64,000 nucleotides of DNA, from positions 39,478,547 to 39,542,546 of the forward strand of contig NC_041016.1 of the NCBI RefSeq assembly GCF_004193775.1, in the 5' to 3' direction. Each line of letters opens with the position of its first letter. Within the stretch, counting starts at the first letter, position 1. This DNA comes from Glycine soja. Its lineage: Eukaryota; Streptophyta; Magnoliopsida; Fabales; Fabaceae. Under the pieces are notes generated by a model. It saw only the letters and a list, made by a program, of their open reading frames with translations, did no database searches and was not told the origin of the DNA. A program made the position numbers and the translations under genes. This document shows, piece by piece, positions 46,793 to 59,000 of this stretch.

Positions 46793-49700
46793 CAATGTAG
46801 GTCGGCTTTGTTTTTTCGTGCGAGCTCAACCGAAGTTGTGCTTCGGCCGACACTGGCATGTACTCATTTACTCGGCTAGAAAATAATTGGCCCACCTCGA
46901 CAAAAAAACACTATTCACTGATATTGATAAAAAAAAATGGTAGTCGACGTTGGCCAGGAAAGATAACCGATCCAGGTCTAAAAAAGAAGAATCACCGAAA
47001 GACGCCGATAGAACATTTCCTAATAGACATTGTCCAAATATTATCGGGGGATTGAATAGAAAAAAACAATAGCGGACATTGGTCGTTAATAGCCCCGATT
47101 GATATTTATCTATCGACATTGTGGAATTTCATTTCCAAACGCTGGCCGATAATATTTTTTACGATATAGGAATCTTTGTTGTTCGCTGTGGCCTATAAAA
47201 CTTACAATGTAGGTCGGCTTTGTTTTTTCGTGCGAGCTCAACCGAAGTTGTGCTTCGGCCGACACTGGCATGTACTCATTTACTAGGATAGAAAAACATT
47301 GGCCCACCTCGACAAAAAAACATTATTCACCGATATTGATAAAAAAATGGTAGTCGACGTCGGCCAGGAAAGATGACCGATCCAGGTCTTAAAAAGAAGA
47401 ATCACCGGAAGATGCCGATAGAACATTTCCTAATAGACATCATCCAAATATTATCGGGGGATTGAATAGAAAAAAACAATAGCGGACATTGGTCGCTAAT
47501 AGCCCCGATTGATATTTATCTATCGACATTGTGGAATTTCATTTCCAAACGCTGGCCGATAATATTTTTTACGGTATAGGAAGTTTTGATGATCGCTTTC
47601 CCCTACAAAACTTACAATCTAGGTCGGCTCAATTTTTTCGTGCGAGCTCAACCGAAGTTGTGTTTCGGCCGACACTGGCATGTTCTCATTTACTAGGCTT
47701 GAAAAACATTCGCCCACCTCGACAAAAAAACATTATTCACCGATATTGATAAAAAAATGGTAGTCGATGTTGGCCAGAAAAGATGACCGATCCAGCTCTA
47801 AAAAAGAAGAATCACCGGATGACGCCGATCGAACATTTCCTAAAAGACATCGTCGAAATATTATCGGGGGATGGAATAGAAAAAAACAATTGTGGACATT
47901 GGTCGTTAATAGCCCCGATTGATATTTATCTATCGATATTGTGGAATTTCATTTCCAAACGCTTGCCGATAATATTTTTTATGGTATAGGAAGTTGTGTT
48001 GTTCGTTGTGGCCTATTATACTTACAATGTAGGTCGGCTTTGTTTTTTCGTGCGAGCTCAACCGAAGTTGTGTTTCGGCCGACACAGGCATGTACTCATT
48101 TACTCGGCTAGAAAAACATTCGCCCACATCGACAAAAATCATTATTCACCGATATTGATAATAAAAATGGTAGTCGATGTCGACCAGGAAAGATGACCGA
48201 TCCAGGTCTAAAAAGAAGATTCACCGGAAGACAACGATCGAACATTTCCTAATAGACATCGTCCAAATATTATCGGGGGATTGAATAGAAAAAACAATAG
48301 CGGACATTGGTCGTTAAATAGCCCCGATTGATATTTATCTATCGACATTGTGGAATTTCATTTCCAAACGCTGGCCGATAATATTTTTACGGTTTAGGAA
48401 TCTTTGATGTTCGCTCTGGCCTATAAAACTAACAATGTAGGTCGGCGTTGTTTTTTCTTGCGAGCTCAACCGAAGTTGTGTTTCGGCCGACACTGGCATG
48501 TACTCATTTACTCGGCTAGAAAAACATTGGCCCACCTCGACAAAAAAACATTAGTCACCGATATTGATAAAAAAATGGTGGTCGATGTTGGCCAGGAAAG
48601 ATGACCGATCCAGGTCTAAAAAGAAGAATTACCGGAAGACGACGATCGAACATTTCCTAATAGACATCGTCCAAATATTATCGGGGGATGGAATAGAAAA
48701 AAACAATTGTGGACATTGGTCGTTAATAGCCCCGATTTATATTTATCTATCGACAGTGTGGAATTTCATTTCCAAACGTTGGCCGATAATATTTTTTACG
48801 GTATAGTAAGTTGTGTTGTTCGTTGTGGCCTATTATACTTACAATGTAGGTCCGCATTGTTTTTTCGTGCGAGCTCAACCGAAGTTGTGTTTCGGCCGAC
48901 ACTGGCATGTACTCATTTACTCGGCTAGAAAAACATTGGCCCACCTCGACAAAAAACATTATTCACCGATATTGATAAAAAAAAATGGTAGTCGATGTTT
49001 GCCAAGAAAGATGACCGATCCAGGTCTAAAAAGGAGAATCACCGAAAGACGACGGTCGACCATTTCCTAATAGACATCGTCCAAATATTATCGGGGGATT
49101 GAATAGAAAAAACAATAGCGGACATTGGTCGTTAATAGCCCCGATTGATATTTATCTATCGACATTGTGGAATTTCATTTCCAAACGCTGGCCGATAATA
49201 TTTTTTACGGTATAGGAAGTTTTGATGATCGCTTTCCCCTATAAAACTTACAATGTAGGTCGGCTTTGTTTTTTCGTGCGAGCTCAACCGAAGTTGTGCT
49301 TCGGCCGACACTGGCATATACTCATTTACTCGGATAGAAAAACAATGGCCCACCTCGACAAAAAAACATTATTCACTTATATTGATAGAAAAAATGGTAG
49401 TCGATGTCGGCCAGGAAAGATGACCGATCCAGTTCTAAAGAGAAGATTCACCGGAAGACGACGATCGAACATTTCCAAATAGATATCGTGTAAATATTAT
49501 CGGGGGATGGAATAGAAAAAAACAATAGCGGACATTGGTCGTTAAATAGCCCCGATTGATATTTATCTATCGACATTGTGGAATTTCATTTCCAAACGCT
49601 GGCCGATAATATTTTTTACTGTATAGGAATCTTTGTTGTTCGCTATGGCCTATAAAACTTACAATGTAGGTCAGCTTTGTTTTTTCGTGCGAGCTCAACC

Positions 49701-52700
49701 GAAGTTGTGTTTCGGCCGACACTGGCATGTACTCATTTACTCGGCTAGAAAAACATTCGCCCACGTCGACAAAAATCAATATTCACCGATATTGATAATA
49801 AAAATGGTAGTCGATGTCGACCAGGAAAGATGACCGATCCAGGTCTAAAAAGAAGATTCACCGGAAGACGACGATCGAACATTTCCTAATAGACATCGTC
49901 CAAATATTATCGGGGGATTGAATAGAAAAAACAATAGCGGACATTGGTCGTTAAATAGCCCCGATTGATATTTATCTATCGACATTGTGGAATTTCATTT
50001 CCAAACGCTGGCCGATAATATTTTTTACGGTATAGGAAGTTTTGATGATCGCTTTCCCCTATAAAACTTACAATGTAGGTCGGCTCAGTTTTTTCGTGCG
50101 AGCTCAACCGAAGTTGTGTTTCGGCCGACACTGGCATGTACTCATTTACTCGGCTTGAAAAACATTGGCCCACCTCGACAAAAAAACATTATTCACCGAT
50201 ATTGATAAAAAAAAATGGTAGTCGATGTTGGCAAGAAAAGATGATCGATCCAGGTCTAAAAAAGAAGAATCACCGGATGACGCCGATCAACATTTCCTAA
50301 TAGACATCGTCGAAATATTATCGGGGAATGTATAGAAAAAACAATACCGGACATTGGTCGTTAAGTAGCCCCGATCGATATTTATCTATCGACATTGTGG
50401 AAATTCATTTCCAAACGCTTGCCGATAATATTTTTTACGGTATAGGAAGTTGTGTTGTTCGTTGTGGCCTATTATACTTACAATGTAGGTCGGCTTTGTT
50501 TTTTCGTGCGAGCTCAACCGAAGTTGTGTTTCGGCCGACACTGGCATGTACTCATTTACTCGGCTTGAAAAACATTGGCCCACCTCGACAAAAAAACATT
50601 ATTCACCGATATTGATAAAAAAAATGGTAGTCGATGTTGGCCAGGAAAGATGACCGAGCCAGGTCTAAAAAGAAGAATTACCGGAAGACAACGATCGAAC
50701 ATTTACTAATAGACATCGTCCAAATATTATCGGGGGTTGGAATAGAAAAAAACAATAGCGGACATTGGTCGTTAATAGCCCCGATTGATATTTATCTATC
50801 GATATTGTGGAATTTCATTTCCAAACGCTTGCCGATAATATTTTTTACGGTATAGGAAGTTGGGTTGTTCGTTGTGGCCTATTATACTTACAATGTAGGT
50901 CGGCTTTGTTTTTTCGTGCGAGCTCAACCGAAGTTGTGTTTCGGCCGACACTGGCATGTACTCATTTACTCGGCTAGAAAAACATTGGCCCACCTCGACA
51001 AAAAAACATTATTCACCGATATTGATAAAAAAATGGTAGTCGATATTGGCCAGAAAAGATGACCGATCCAGGTTTAAAAAAGAAGAATCACCGGATGACG
51101 CCGATCGAACATTTCCTAATAGACATCGTCGAAATATTATCGGGGGATGGAATAGAAAAAAACAATTGTGGACATTGGTCGTTAATAGCCCCGATTGATA
51201 TTTATCTATCGATATTGTGGAATTTCATTTCCAAACGCTTGCCGATAATATTTTTTATGGTATAGGAAGTTGTGTTGTTCGTTGTGGCCTATTATACTTA
51301 CAATGTAGGTCGGCTTTGTTTTTTCGTGCGAGCTCAACCGAAGTTGTGTTTCGGCCGACACTGGCATGTACTCATTTACTCGGCTAGAAAAACATTGGCC
51401 CACCTCGACAAAAAACATTATTCACTGATATTGATAAAAAAAATAGTAGTCGATGTCGGCCAGGAAAGATGACCGATCCAGGTCTAAAAAGAAGAATTAC
51501 CGGAAGACGACGATCGAACATTTCTTAATAGACATCGTCCAAATATTATCAGGGGATGGAATAGAAAAAAAACAATTGTGGACATTGGTCGTTAATAGCC
51601 CCGATTGATATTTATCTATCGACAGTGTGGAATTTCATTTCCAAATGTTGGCCGATAATATTTTTTACGGTATAGGAATCTTTGTTGTTCGCTGTGGCCT
51701 ATAAAACTTACAATGTAGGTCGGCTTTGTCTATTCGTGTGAGCTCAACCGAAGTTGTGTTTCGGCCGACACAGGCATGTACTCATTTACTCGGCTAGAAA
51801 AACATTGGCCCACCTCGACAAAAAACATTATTCACCGATATTGAATAAAAAAATGGTAGTCGATGTCGGCCAGGAAAGATGACCGATCAAGGTCTAAAAA
51901 GAAGAATTACCGGAAGACGACGATCGAACATTTCCTAAAAGACATCGTCCAAATATTATCGGGGGATTGAATAGAAAAAAACAATAGCGGACATTGGTCG
52001 TTAATAGCCCCGATTGATATTTATCTATCGACATTGTGGAATTTCATTTCCAAACGTTGGCCGATAATATTTTTTACGGTATAGGAAGTTTTGATGATCG
52101 CTTTCCCCTATAAAACTTACAATGTAGGTCGGCTAAGTTTTTTCGTGCGAGCTCAACCGAAGTTGTGTTTCGGCCAACACTGGCATGTACTCATTTACTC
52201 GGCTAGAAAAACATTGGCCCACCTCGACAAAAAAACATTATTCACCGATATTGATAAAAAAAATAGTAGTCGACGTCGGCCAGGGAAGAAGACCGATCCA
52301 GGTCTAGAAAAGAAGAATCACCGGAAGATGCCGATAGAACATTTCCTAATAGACATCGTCCAAATATTATCGGGGGATTGAATAGAAAAAAACAATAGCG
52401 GACATTGGTCGTTAATAGCCCCGATTGATATTTATCTATCGACATTGTGGAATTTCATTTCCAAACGCTGGCCGATAATATTTTTTACGTTATCCGAAGT
52501 TTTGATGATCGCTTTCTCCTATAAAACTTACAATGTAGGTCGGCTTCGTTGTTTCGTGCGAGCTCAACCGAAGTTGTGTTTCGGCTGACACTGGCATGTA
52601 CTCATTTACTCGGCTTGAAAAACATTGGCCCACCTCGACAAAAAAACATTATTCACTGATATTGATAAATAAATGGTAGTCGATGTTGGCCAGAAAAGAT

Positions 52701-55700
52701 GACCGATCCAGGTCTAAACAAGAAGAATCACCGGATGACGCCGATCGAACATTTCCTAATAGACATCGTCGAAATATTATCGGGGAATGTATAGAAAAAA
52801 AATTACCGGACATTGGTCGTTAAATAGCTCCGATTGATATTTATCTATCGACATTGTGGAAATTCATTTCCAAACGCTTGCCGATAATTTTTTTTACGGT
52901 ATAGGAAGTTGTGTTGTTTGTTGTGGCCTATTAAACTTACAATGTAGGTCGGCTTTGTTTTTTCGTGCGAGCTCAACCGAAGTTGTGTTTCGGCCAACAC
53001 TGGCATGTACTCATTTACTCGGCTAGAAAAACATTGGCCCACCTCGACAAAAAACATTATTCACCGATATTGATAAAAAAAAATGGTAGTCGATGTCGGC
53101 CAGGAAAGATGACCGATCCAGGTCTAAAAAGAAGAATTACCGGAAGACGACGATCGAACATTTCTTAAAAGACATCGTCCAAATTTTATCGGGGGATTGA
53201 ATAGAAAAAAACAATAGCGGATATTGGTCGTTAATAGCCCCGATTGATATTTATCTTTCGACATTGTGGAATTTCATTTCCAAATGCTGGTCGATAATAT
53301 TTTTTACGGTATAGTAATCTTTGTTGTTCGCTCTGGCCTATAAAACTTACAATGTAGGTCGGCTTTGTTTTTTCGTGCGAGCTCAACCGAAGTTGTGTTT
53401 CGGCCGACACTGGCATGTACTCATTTACTCGGCTAGAAAAACATTGGCCCACCTCGACAAAAAAACATTATTCACCGATATTGATAAAAAAATGGTAGTC
53501 GATGTTGGCAAGAAAAGATGATCGATCCAGGTCTAAAAAAGAAGAATCACCGGATGACGCCGATCAACATTTCCTAATAGACATCGTCCAAATATTATCG
53601 GGGGATTGAATAGATAAAAACAATATCGGACATTGGTCGTTAATAGCCCGATTGATATTTATCTATCGACATTGTGGAATTTCATTTCCAAACGCTGGCC
53701 GATAATATTTTTTACGGTATAGGAAGTTTTGATGATCGCTTTCCCCTATAAAACTTACAATGTAGGTCGACTCAGTTTTTTCGTGCGAGCTCAACCGAAG
53801 TTGTGTTTCGGCCAACACTGGCATGTACTCATTTACTCGGCTTGAAAAACATTGGCCCACCTCGACAAAAAAATATTATTCACCGATATTGATAAAAAAA
53901 TGGTAGTCGATGTTGGAAAGAAAAGATGACCGATCCAGGTCTAAAAATGAAGAATGACCGGATGAGGCCTATCGAACATTTCCTAATAGACATCGTCGAA
54001 ATATTATCAAGGAATGTATAGAAAAAACACTACCAGACATTGGTCGTTAAATAGCCCCGACTGATATTTATCTATCAACATTGTGGAAATTCATTTCGAA
54101 ACGCTTGCCGATAATTTTTTTTACGGTATAGGAAGTTGTCTTGTTCGTTGTGGCCTATTAAACTTACAATGTAGGTCGGCTTTGTTTTTTCGTGCGAGCT
54201 CAACCAAAGTTGTGTTTCGGCGGACACTGGCATGTACTCATTTACTCGGCTAGAAAAACATTGGCCCACCTCGACAAAAAACATTATTCACCGATATTGA
54301 TAAAAAAAAATGGTAGTCGATGTCGGCCAGGAAAGATGACCGATCCAGGTATAAAAAGAAGAATTACCGGAAGACGACGATCGAACATTTCCTTATAGAC
54401 ATCGCCCAAATATTATCGGGGGATTGAATAGAAAAAAACAATAGCTGACATTGGTCGTTAATAGCCCCGATTGATATTTATCTATCGACATTGTGGAATT
54501 TCATTTCCAAACGCTGGCCGATAATATTTTTTACGGTATAGGAAGTTTTGATCATCGCTTTCCCCTATAAAACTTACAATGTAGGTCGGCTCAGTTTTTT
54601 AGTGCGACCTCAACCGATGTTGTGTTTCGGCCGACACTGGCATGTACTCATTTACTCGGCTTGAAAAACCTTGGCCCACCTCGACAAAAAAACATTATTC
54701 ACCGATATTGATAAAAAAATGGTAGTCGATGTTGGCAAGAAAAGATGATCGATCTAGGTCTAAAAAAGAAGAATCACCGGATGACGGTGATCAACATTTC
54801 CTAATAGACATCGTCGAAATATTATCGGGGAATGTATAGAAAAAACAATACCGGACATTGGTCGTTAAATAGCCCCGATTGATATTTATCTATCGACATT
54901 GTGGAATTTCATTTCCAAACCCCTGCCGATAATATTTTTTACGGTATAGGAAGTTGTGTTGTTCGTTGTGGCCTATTATACTTACAATGTAGGTCGACTC
55001 AGTTTTTTCGTGCGAGCTCAACCGAAGTTGTGTTCCGGCCGACACTGGCATGTACTCATTTAGTCGGTTTAAAAACATTGGCCCACCTCGACAAAAAAAC
55101 ATTATTCACCGATATTGATAAAAAAATGCTAGTCGATGTTGGCCAGAAAAGATGACCGATCCAGGTCTAAAAAAGAAGAATCACCGGATGACTCCGATCG
55201 AAACTTTCCTAATAGACATCGTCGAAATTTTATCACGGAATGTATAGAAAAAACAATACCGGACATTGGTCGTTAATAGCCCCGATTGATATTTATCTAT
55301 CAACATTGTGGAATTTCATTTCCAAACGCTGGCCGATAATATTTTTTACGTTATAGGAAGTTTTGATGATCGCTTTCCCCTATAAAACTTGCAATGTAGG
55401 TCAGCTTTGTTGTTTCGTGCGAGCTCAACCGAAGTTGTGTTTCGGCCGACACTGGCATGTACTCATTTACTCGGCTTGAAAAACATTGGCCCACCTCGAC
55501 AAACTAACATTATTCACCGATATTGATAAAAAATGGTAGTCGATGTTGGCAAGAAAAGATGACCGATCCAGGTCTAAAAATGAAGAATCACCGGATGACG
55601 CCGATCGAACATTTCCTAATAGACATCGTCGAAATATTATCTGGGAATGTATAGAAAAAACAATACCGGACATTGGTCGTTAAATAGCCCCGATTGATAT

Positions 55701-57022
55701 TTATCTATCGACATTGTGGAAATTCATTTCCAAACGCTTGCCGATAATTTTTTTTACGGTATAGGAAGTTGTGTTGTTCGTTGTGGCCTATTAAACTTAC
55801 AATGTAGGTCGGCTTTGTTTTTTCGTGCGAGCTCAACCGAAGTTGGCCGACACTAGCATGTACTAATTTACTCGGCTAGAAAAACATTGGCACACCTCGA
55901 CAAAAAAACATTATTCACCGATATTGATAAAAAAAAAATGGTAGTCGATGTCGGCCAGGAAAGACGACCGATCCAGGTCTAAAAAGAAGAATTACCGGAA
56001 GACGACGATCGAACATTTCCTAAAAGACATCGTCCAAATATTATCGGGGGATTGAATAGAAAAAAACAATAGCGGGCATTGGTCGTTAATAGCACCGATT
56101 GATATTTATCTATCGACATTGTGGAATTTCATTTCCAAACGCTGGCCGATAATATTTTTTACGGTATAGTAATCTTTGTTGTTCGCTCTGGCCTATAAAA
56201 CTTACAATGTTGGTCGGCTATGTTTTTTCGTGCGAGCTCAACCGAAGTTGTGTTTCGGCCGACACTGGCATGTACTAATTTACTTGGCTAGAAAAACATT
56301 GGCCCACCTCGACAAAAAAACATTATTCACCGATATTGATAAAAAAAAATGGTAGTCGATGTTGGCCAGAAAAGATGACCGATCCAGGTCTAAAAAAGAA
56401 GAATCACCGGATGATGCCGATCGAACATATCCTAATAGACATCGTCGAAATATTATCGGGGAATGTATAGGAAAAACAATACCGGACATTCGTCGTTAAA
56501 TAGCCCCGATTGATATTTATCTATCGACATTGTGGAATTTCATTTCCAAACGCTTGCCGATAATTTTTTTACGGTATAGGAAGTTGTGTTGTTCGTTGTG
56601 GCCTATAAAACTTACAATGTAGGTCGGCTTTGTTTTTTCGTGCGAGCTCAACCGAAGTTGTGTTTCGGCCGACACTGGCATGTACTAATTTACTTGGCTA
56701 GAAAAACATTGGCCCACCTCGACAAAAAAACATTATTCACCGATATTGATAAAAAAAAATGGTAGTCGATGTTGGCAAGAAAAGATGACCGATCCAGGTC
56801 TAAAAATGAAGAATCACCGGATGACGCCGATCAAATATTTCCTAATAGACATCGTCGAAATGTTATCTGGGAATGTATAGAAAAAACAATACCGGACATT
56901 GGTCGTTAAATAGCCCCGATTGATATTTATCTATCGACATTGTGGAAATTTATTTCCAAACACTTGCCGATAATTTTTTTTACGGTATAGGAAGTTGTGT
57001 TGTTCGTTGTGGCCTATTAATC
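46793..57022 (-). repeat. 411-bp satellite array, minus strand
   Basis: About 25 monomers. Variant sharing at several registers: about 1637 bp (47930/49567, four monomers), 3276 bp (47930/51206 and 47783/51059, eight monomers) and about 1230 bp (52845/54075, three monomers). A monomer near 55845 has lost about 15 bp (gttggccgacac). The first five bases are the CAATG duplication of the family-A element; the last five (TAATC) are the left duplication of the next insertion. No gene seen. Confidence 0.93.
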
Positions 57023-57645
57023 TGATGAGAATCATGAAACTGGCCAAATACAGGCTAAAGGCCCAAGTGGAGAAGGACGAAGGCCCAAGTGGAGAAGGAC
57101 AAAGCCCCCGAGTGGAGAAGGATGAAGGCTCAAGTGGAGAAGGATGAAGGCCCAGAGGCAGAGACACTATCAAGACCATTAATTGTTGCTGAAGGCCCAG
57201 ATTAATTTGAAGGCCCATAATAAATATGTTCTATTTAGTTATAATTTTTATTTATTGTAATTTTGGCCCAAACTGTTTAGAAGGCCCATGTCTATTTTTA
57301 TCTTTTTGTTCAGATACACTATAAGTATTGGTTTTTGTTTTGAATAAAAAAACTTTTGGCATTTTGATAAAATTTGGTGAGAGTTTCTCTCTGGGTTCCT
57401 TGTTGAACCAATTATCAGACTTATCAAGGTAATCCTTGTGGCGTCTACCCAGACTTATCTTCCTTCATTGGAAGTGGCGTCTACCCAGACTTATCTTCCT
57501 TAACCGGAAGTGGCGTCTACCCAGACTTATCTTCCTTCACTGGAAGTGGCGTCTACCATGACTTATCTTCCTTCACTGGAAGTGGCGTCAACCAAAAACT
57601 CTACAGCCTGTATCAAGCGATCCGTGCCCCGTAAGGTTCACATCA
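57023..57645 (+). repeat. Left LTR of the inverted-LTR element
   Basis: 623 bp, TGATGAGAATCATG to GGTTCACATCA, with four 36-bp repeats (57440-57590). Private segment ataaatatgttctatttag near 57220 is shared only with the right LTR. Confidence 0.95.
57320..57327 (+). promoter_or_regulatory. TATA box, left LTR
   Basis: TATAAGTA in cactataagtattgg, with AATAAA about 25 bp downstream. Its mirror is at exactly 58696-58703 on the minus strand. Confidence 0.6.
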
Positions 57646-57647
57646 TC

Positions 57648-57659
57648 TGGTATCAGAGC
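57648..57659 (+). other. Primer-binding site, tRNA-iMet type (first)
   Basis: TGGTATCAGAGC two bases after the left LTR. Confidence 0.93.
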
Positions 57660-57965
57660 TTCGGCTCTTGATACAGGTTCTATCCTATCCTATTATTTTT
57701 CTTTGTAATTTGTCCAGGTTCGTGTTTTGTCCTTGTTCTGTTATTTGCGTTTTTGTTTACTTCTTGTTTGGTTCTTGTTTGCGTCTTGTGTTCTGTTATT
57801 TGCGTTTTGTTTACATCTTGTTTCGTTCTTGTTTGCGTCTTGTGTTCTGTTATTTGCGTTCTTGTTTACTTCTTGTTTCGTTCTTGTTCTTGTTCTTGTC
57901 ACGTTCTTGTTCTTGTTTCTTGTGTCTTTCACACTTTGTGTCAAAAAAAAGTTGCAAAAATTTTG
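57660..57965 (+). other. Leader fragment with 54-55-bp tandem repeat
   Basis: Begins ttcggctcttgatacagg. The word gttctgttatttgcg recurs at 57735, 57790 and 57844, followed each time by a (ttcttg)-like stretch. It ends in an A-rich tract that fuses to the A-tract of an LTR, so the join is at A-run homology. Open frames of 79-111 codons here are low-complexity, not genes. Confidence 0.85.
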
Positions 57966-58231
57966 AAAAAAAAAAACTTTTGGTATTTGATAAAATTTGG
58001 TGAGAGTTTCTCTCTGGGTTCCTTGTTGAACCAATTATCAGACTTATCAAGGTAATCCTTGTGGCGTCTACCCTGACTTATCTTCCTTAACCGGAAGTGG
58101 CGTCTACCCAGACTTATCTTCCTTCACTGGAAGTGGCGTCTACCCTGACTTATCTTCCTTTCACCGGAAGTGGCGTCATCCAAAAACTCTACCGCCTGTA
58201 TCAAGCGATCCGCCCCGTAAGGTTCACATCA
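57966..58231 (+). repeat. 5'-truncated family-B LTR (R-U5 part)
   Basis: Starts within the A-tract before cttttggtatttgataaaa and runs to GGTTCACATCA; three 36-bp repeats. All of U3 is absent. The left edge is about +/-8 bp because of the A-run. Confidence 0.9.
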
Positions 58232-58233
58232 TC

Positions 58234-58245
58234 TGGTATCAGAGC
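58234..58245 (+). other. Primer-binding site, tRNA-iMet type (second)
   Basis: TGGTATCAGAGC following the truncated LTR, in the same strand as the first site. Confidence 0.93.
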
Positions 58246-58377
58246 TTTGGCTCTTGATACAGGTTCTATCCTATCCTATCCTATTTTTTTTTCTTTGTAA
58301 TTTGTCTAGGTTCGTGTTTTTTTCCTTGTTCTGTTATTTGCGTTCTTGTTTACATCTTGTTTCGTTTTTGTCTAGGA
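58246..58377 (+). other. Second leader fragment, cut by the inverted LTR
   Basis: Repeats the start of the leader (ctcttgatacaggttctatcc) and stops at tttttgtctagga, where the minus-strand LTR begins. No inverted primer site is present, so only the LTR itself is inverted. Confidence 0.88.
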
Positions 58378-59000
58378 TGATGTGAACCTTACGGGGCACG
58401 GATCGCTTGATACAGGCTGTAGAGTTTTTGGTTGACGCCACTTCCAGTGAAGGAAGATAAGTCATGGTAGACGCCACTTCCAGTGAAGGAAGATAAGTCT
58501 GGGTAGACGCCACTTCCGGTTAAGGAAGATAAGTCTGGGTAGACGCCACTTCCAATGAAGGAAGATAAGTCTGGGTAGACGCCACAAGGATTACCTTGAT
58601 AAGTCTGATAATTAGTTCAACAAGGAACCCAGAAAGAAACTCTCACCAAATTTTATCAAAATGCCAAAAGTTTTTTTATTCAAAACAAAAACCAATACTT
58701 ATAGTGTATCTGAACAAAAAGATAAAAATAGACATGGGCCTTCTAAACAGTTTGGGCCAAAATTACAATAAATAAAAATTATAACTAAATAGAACATATT
58801 TATTATGGGCCTTCAAATTAATCTGGGCCTTCAGCAACAATTAATGGTCTTGATAGTGTCTCTGCCTCTGGGCCTTCATCCTTCTCCACTTGAGCCTTCA
58901 TCCTTCTCCACTCGGGGGCTTTGTCCTTCTCCACTTGGGCCTTCGTCCTTCTCCACTTGGGCCTTTAGCCTGTATTTGGCCAGTTTCATGATTCTCATCA
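58378..59000 (-). repeat. Right, inverted LTR of the inverted-LTR element
   Basis: 623 bp, the reverse complement of 57023-57645 with about two substitutions. The two LTR spans are exactly symmetrical (start and end pairs both sum to 116023). Confidence 0.95.
58696..58703 (-). promoter_or_regulatory. TATA box, right inverted LTR
   Basis: TATAAGTA on the minus strand, pointing toward the element interior like its mirror copy at 57320-57327. The two promoters therefore converge. Confidence 0.55.

Larger units (their letters stand above)
57023..59000. mobile_element. Family-B insertion with inverted terminal LTRs (1978 bp)
   Basis: Flanked by TAATC at 57018-57022 and 59001-59005; removing the element and one copy restores satellite cctattaatcttacaatg. 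Left to right: plus-strand LTR (57023-57645), PBS, leader, a 5'-truncated LTR fragment (57966-58231), a second PBS, about 130 bp of leader, then a full LTR on the opposite strand (58378-59000). Both outer ends are therefore U3 ends. The two terminal LTRs are each 623 bp and nearly identical (about two differences by eye), including private variants, so they are copies of one LTR. Confidence 0.93.

Noticed and set aside
57668..58055. Overlapping hydrophobic open frames in the leader of the inverted-LTR element (also 22662-22844 and 62760-63020)
   Set aside because: Low-complexity translation of (ttcttg)-like repeats. Frames in neighbouring registers are equally long and none has a recognisable domain.
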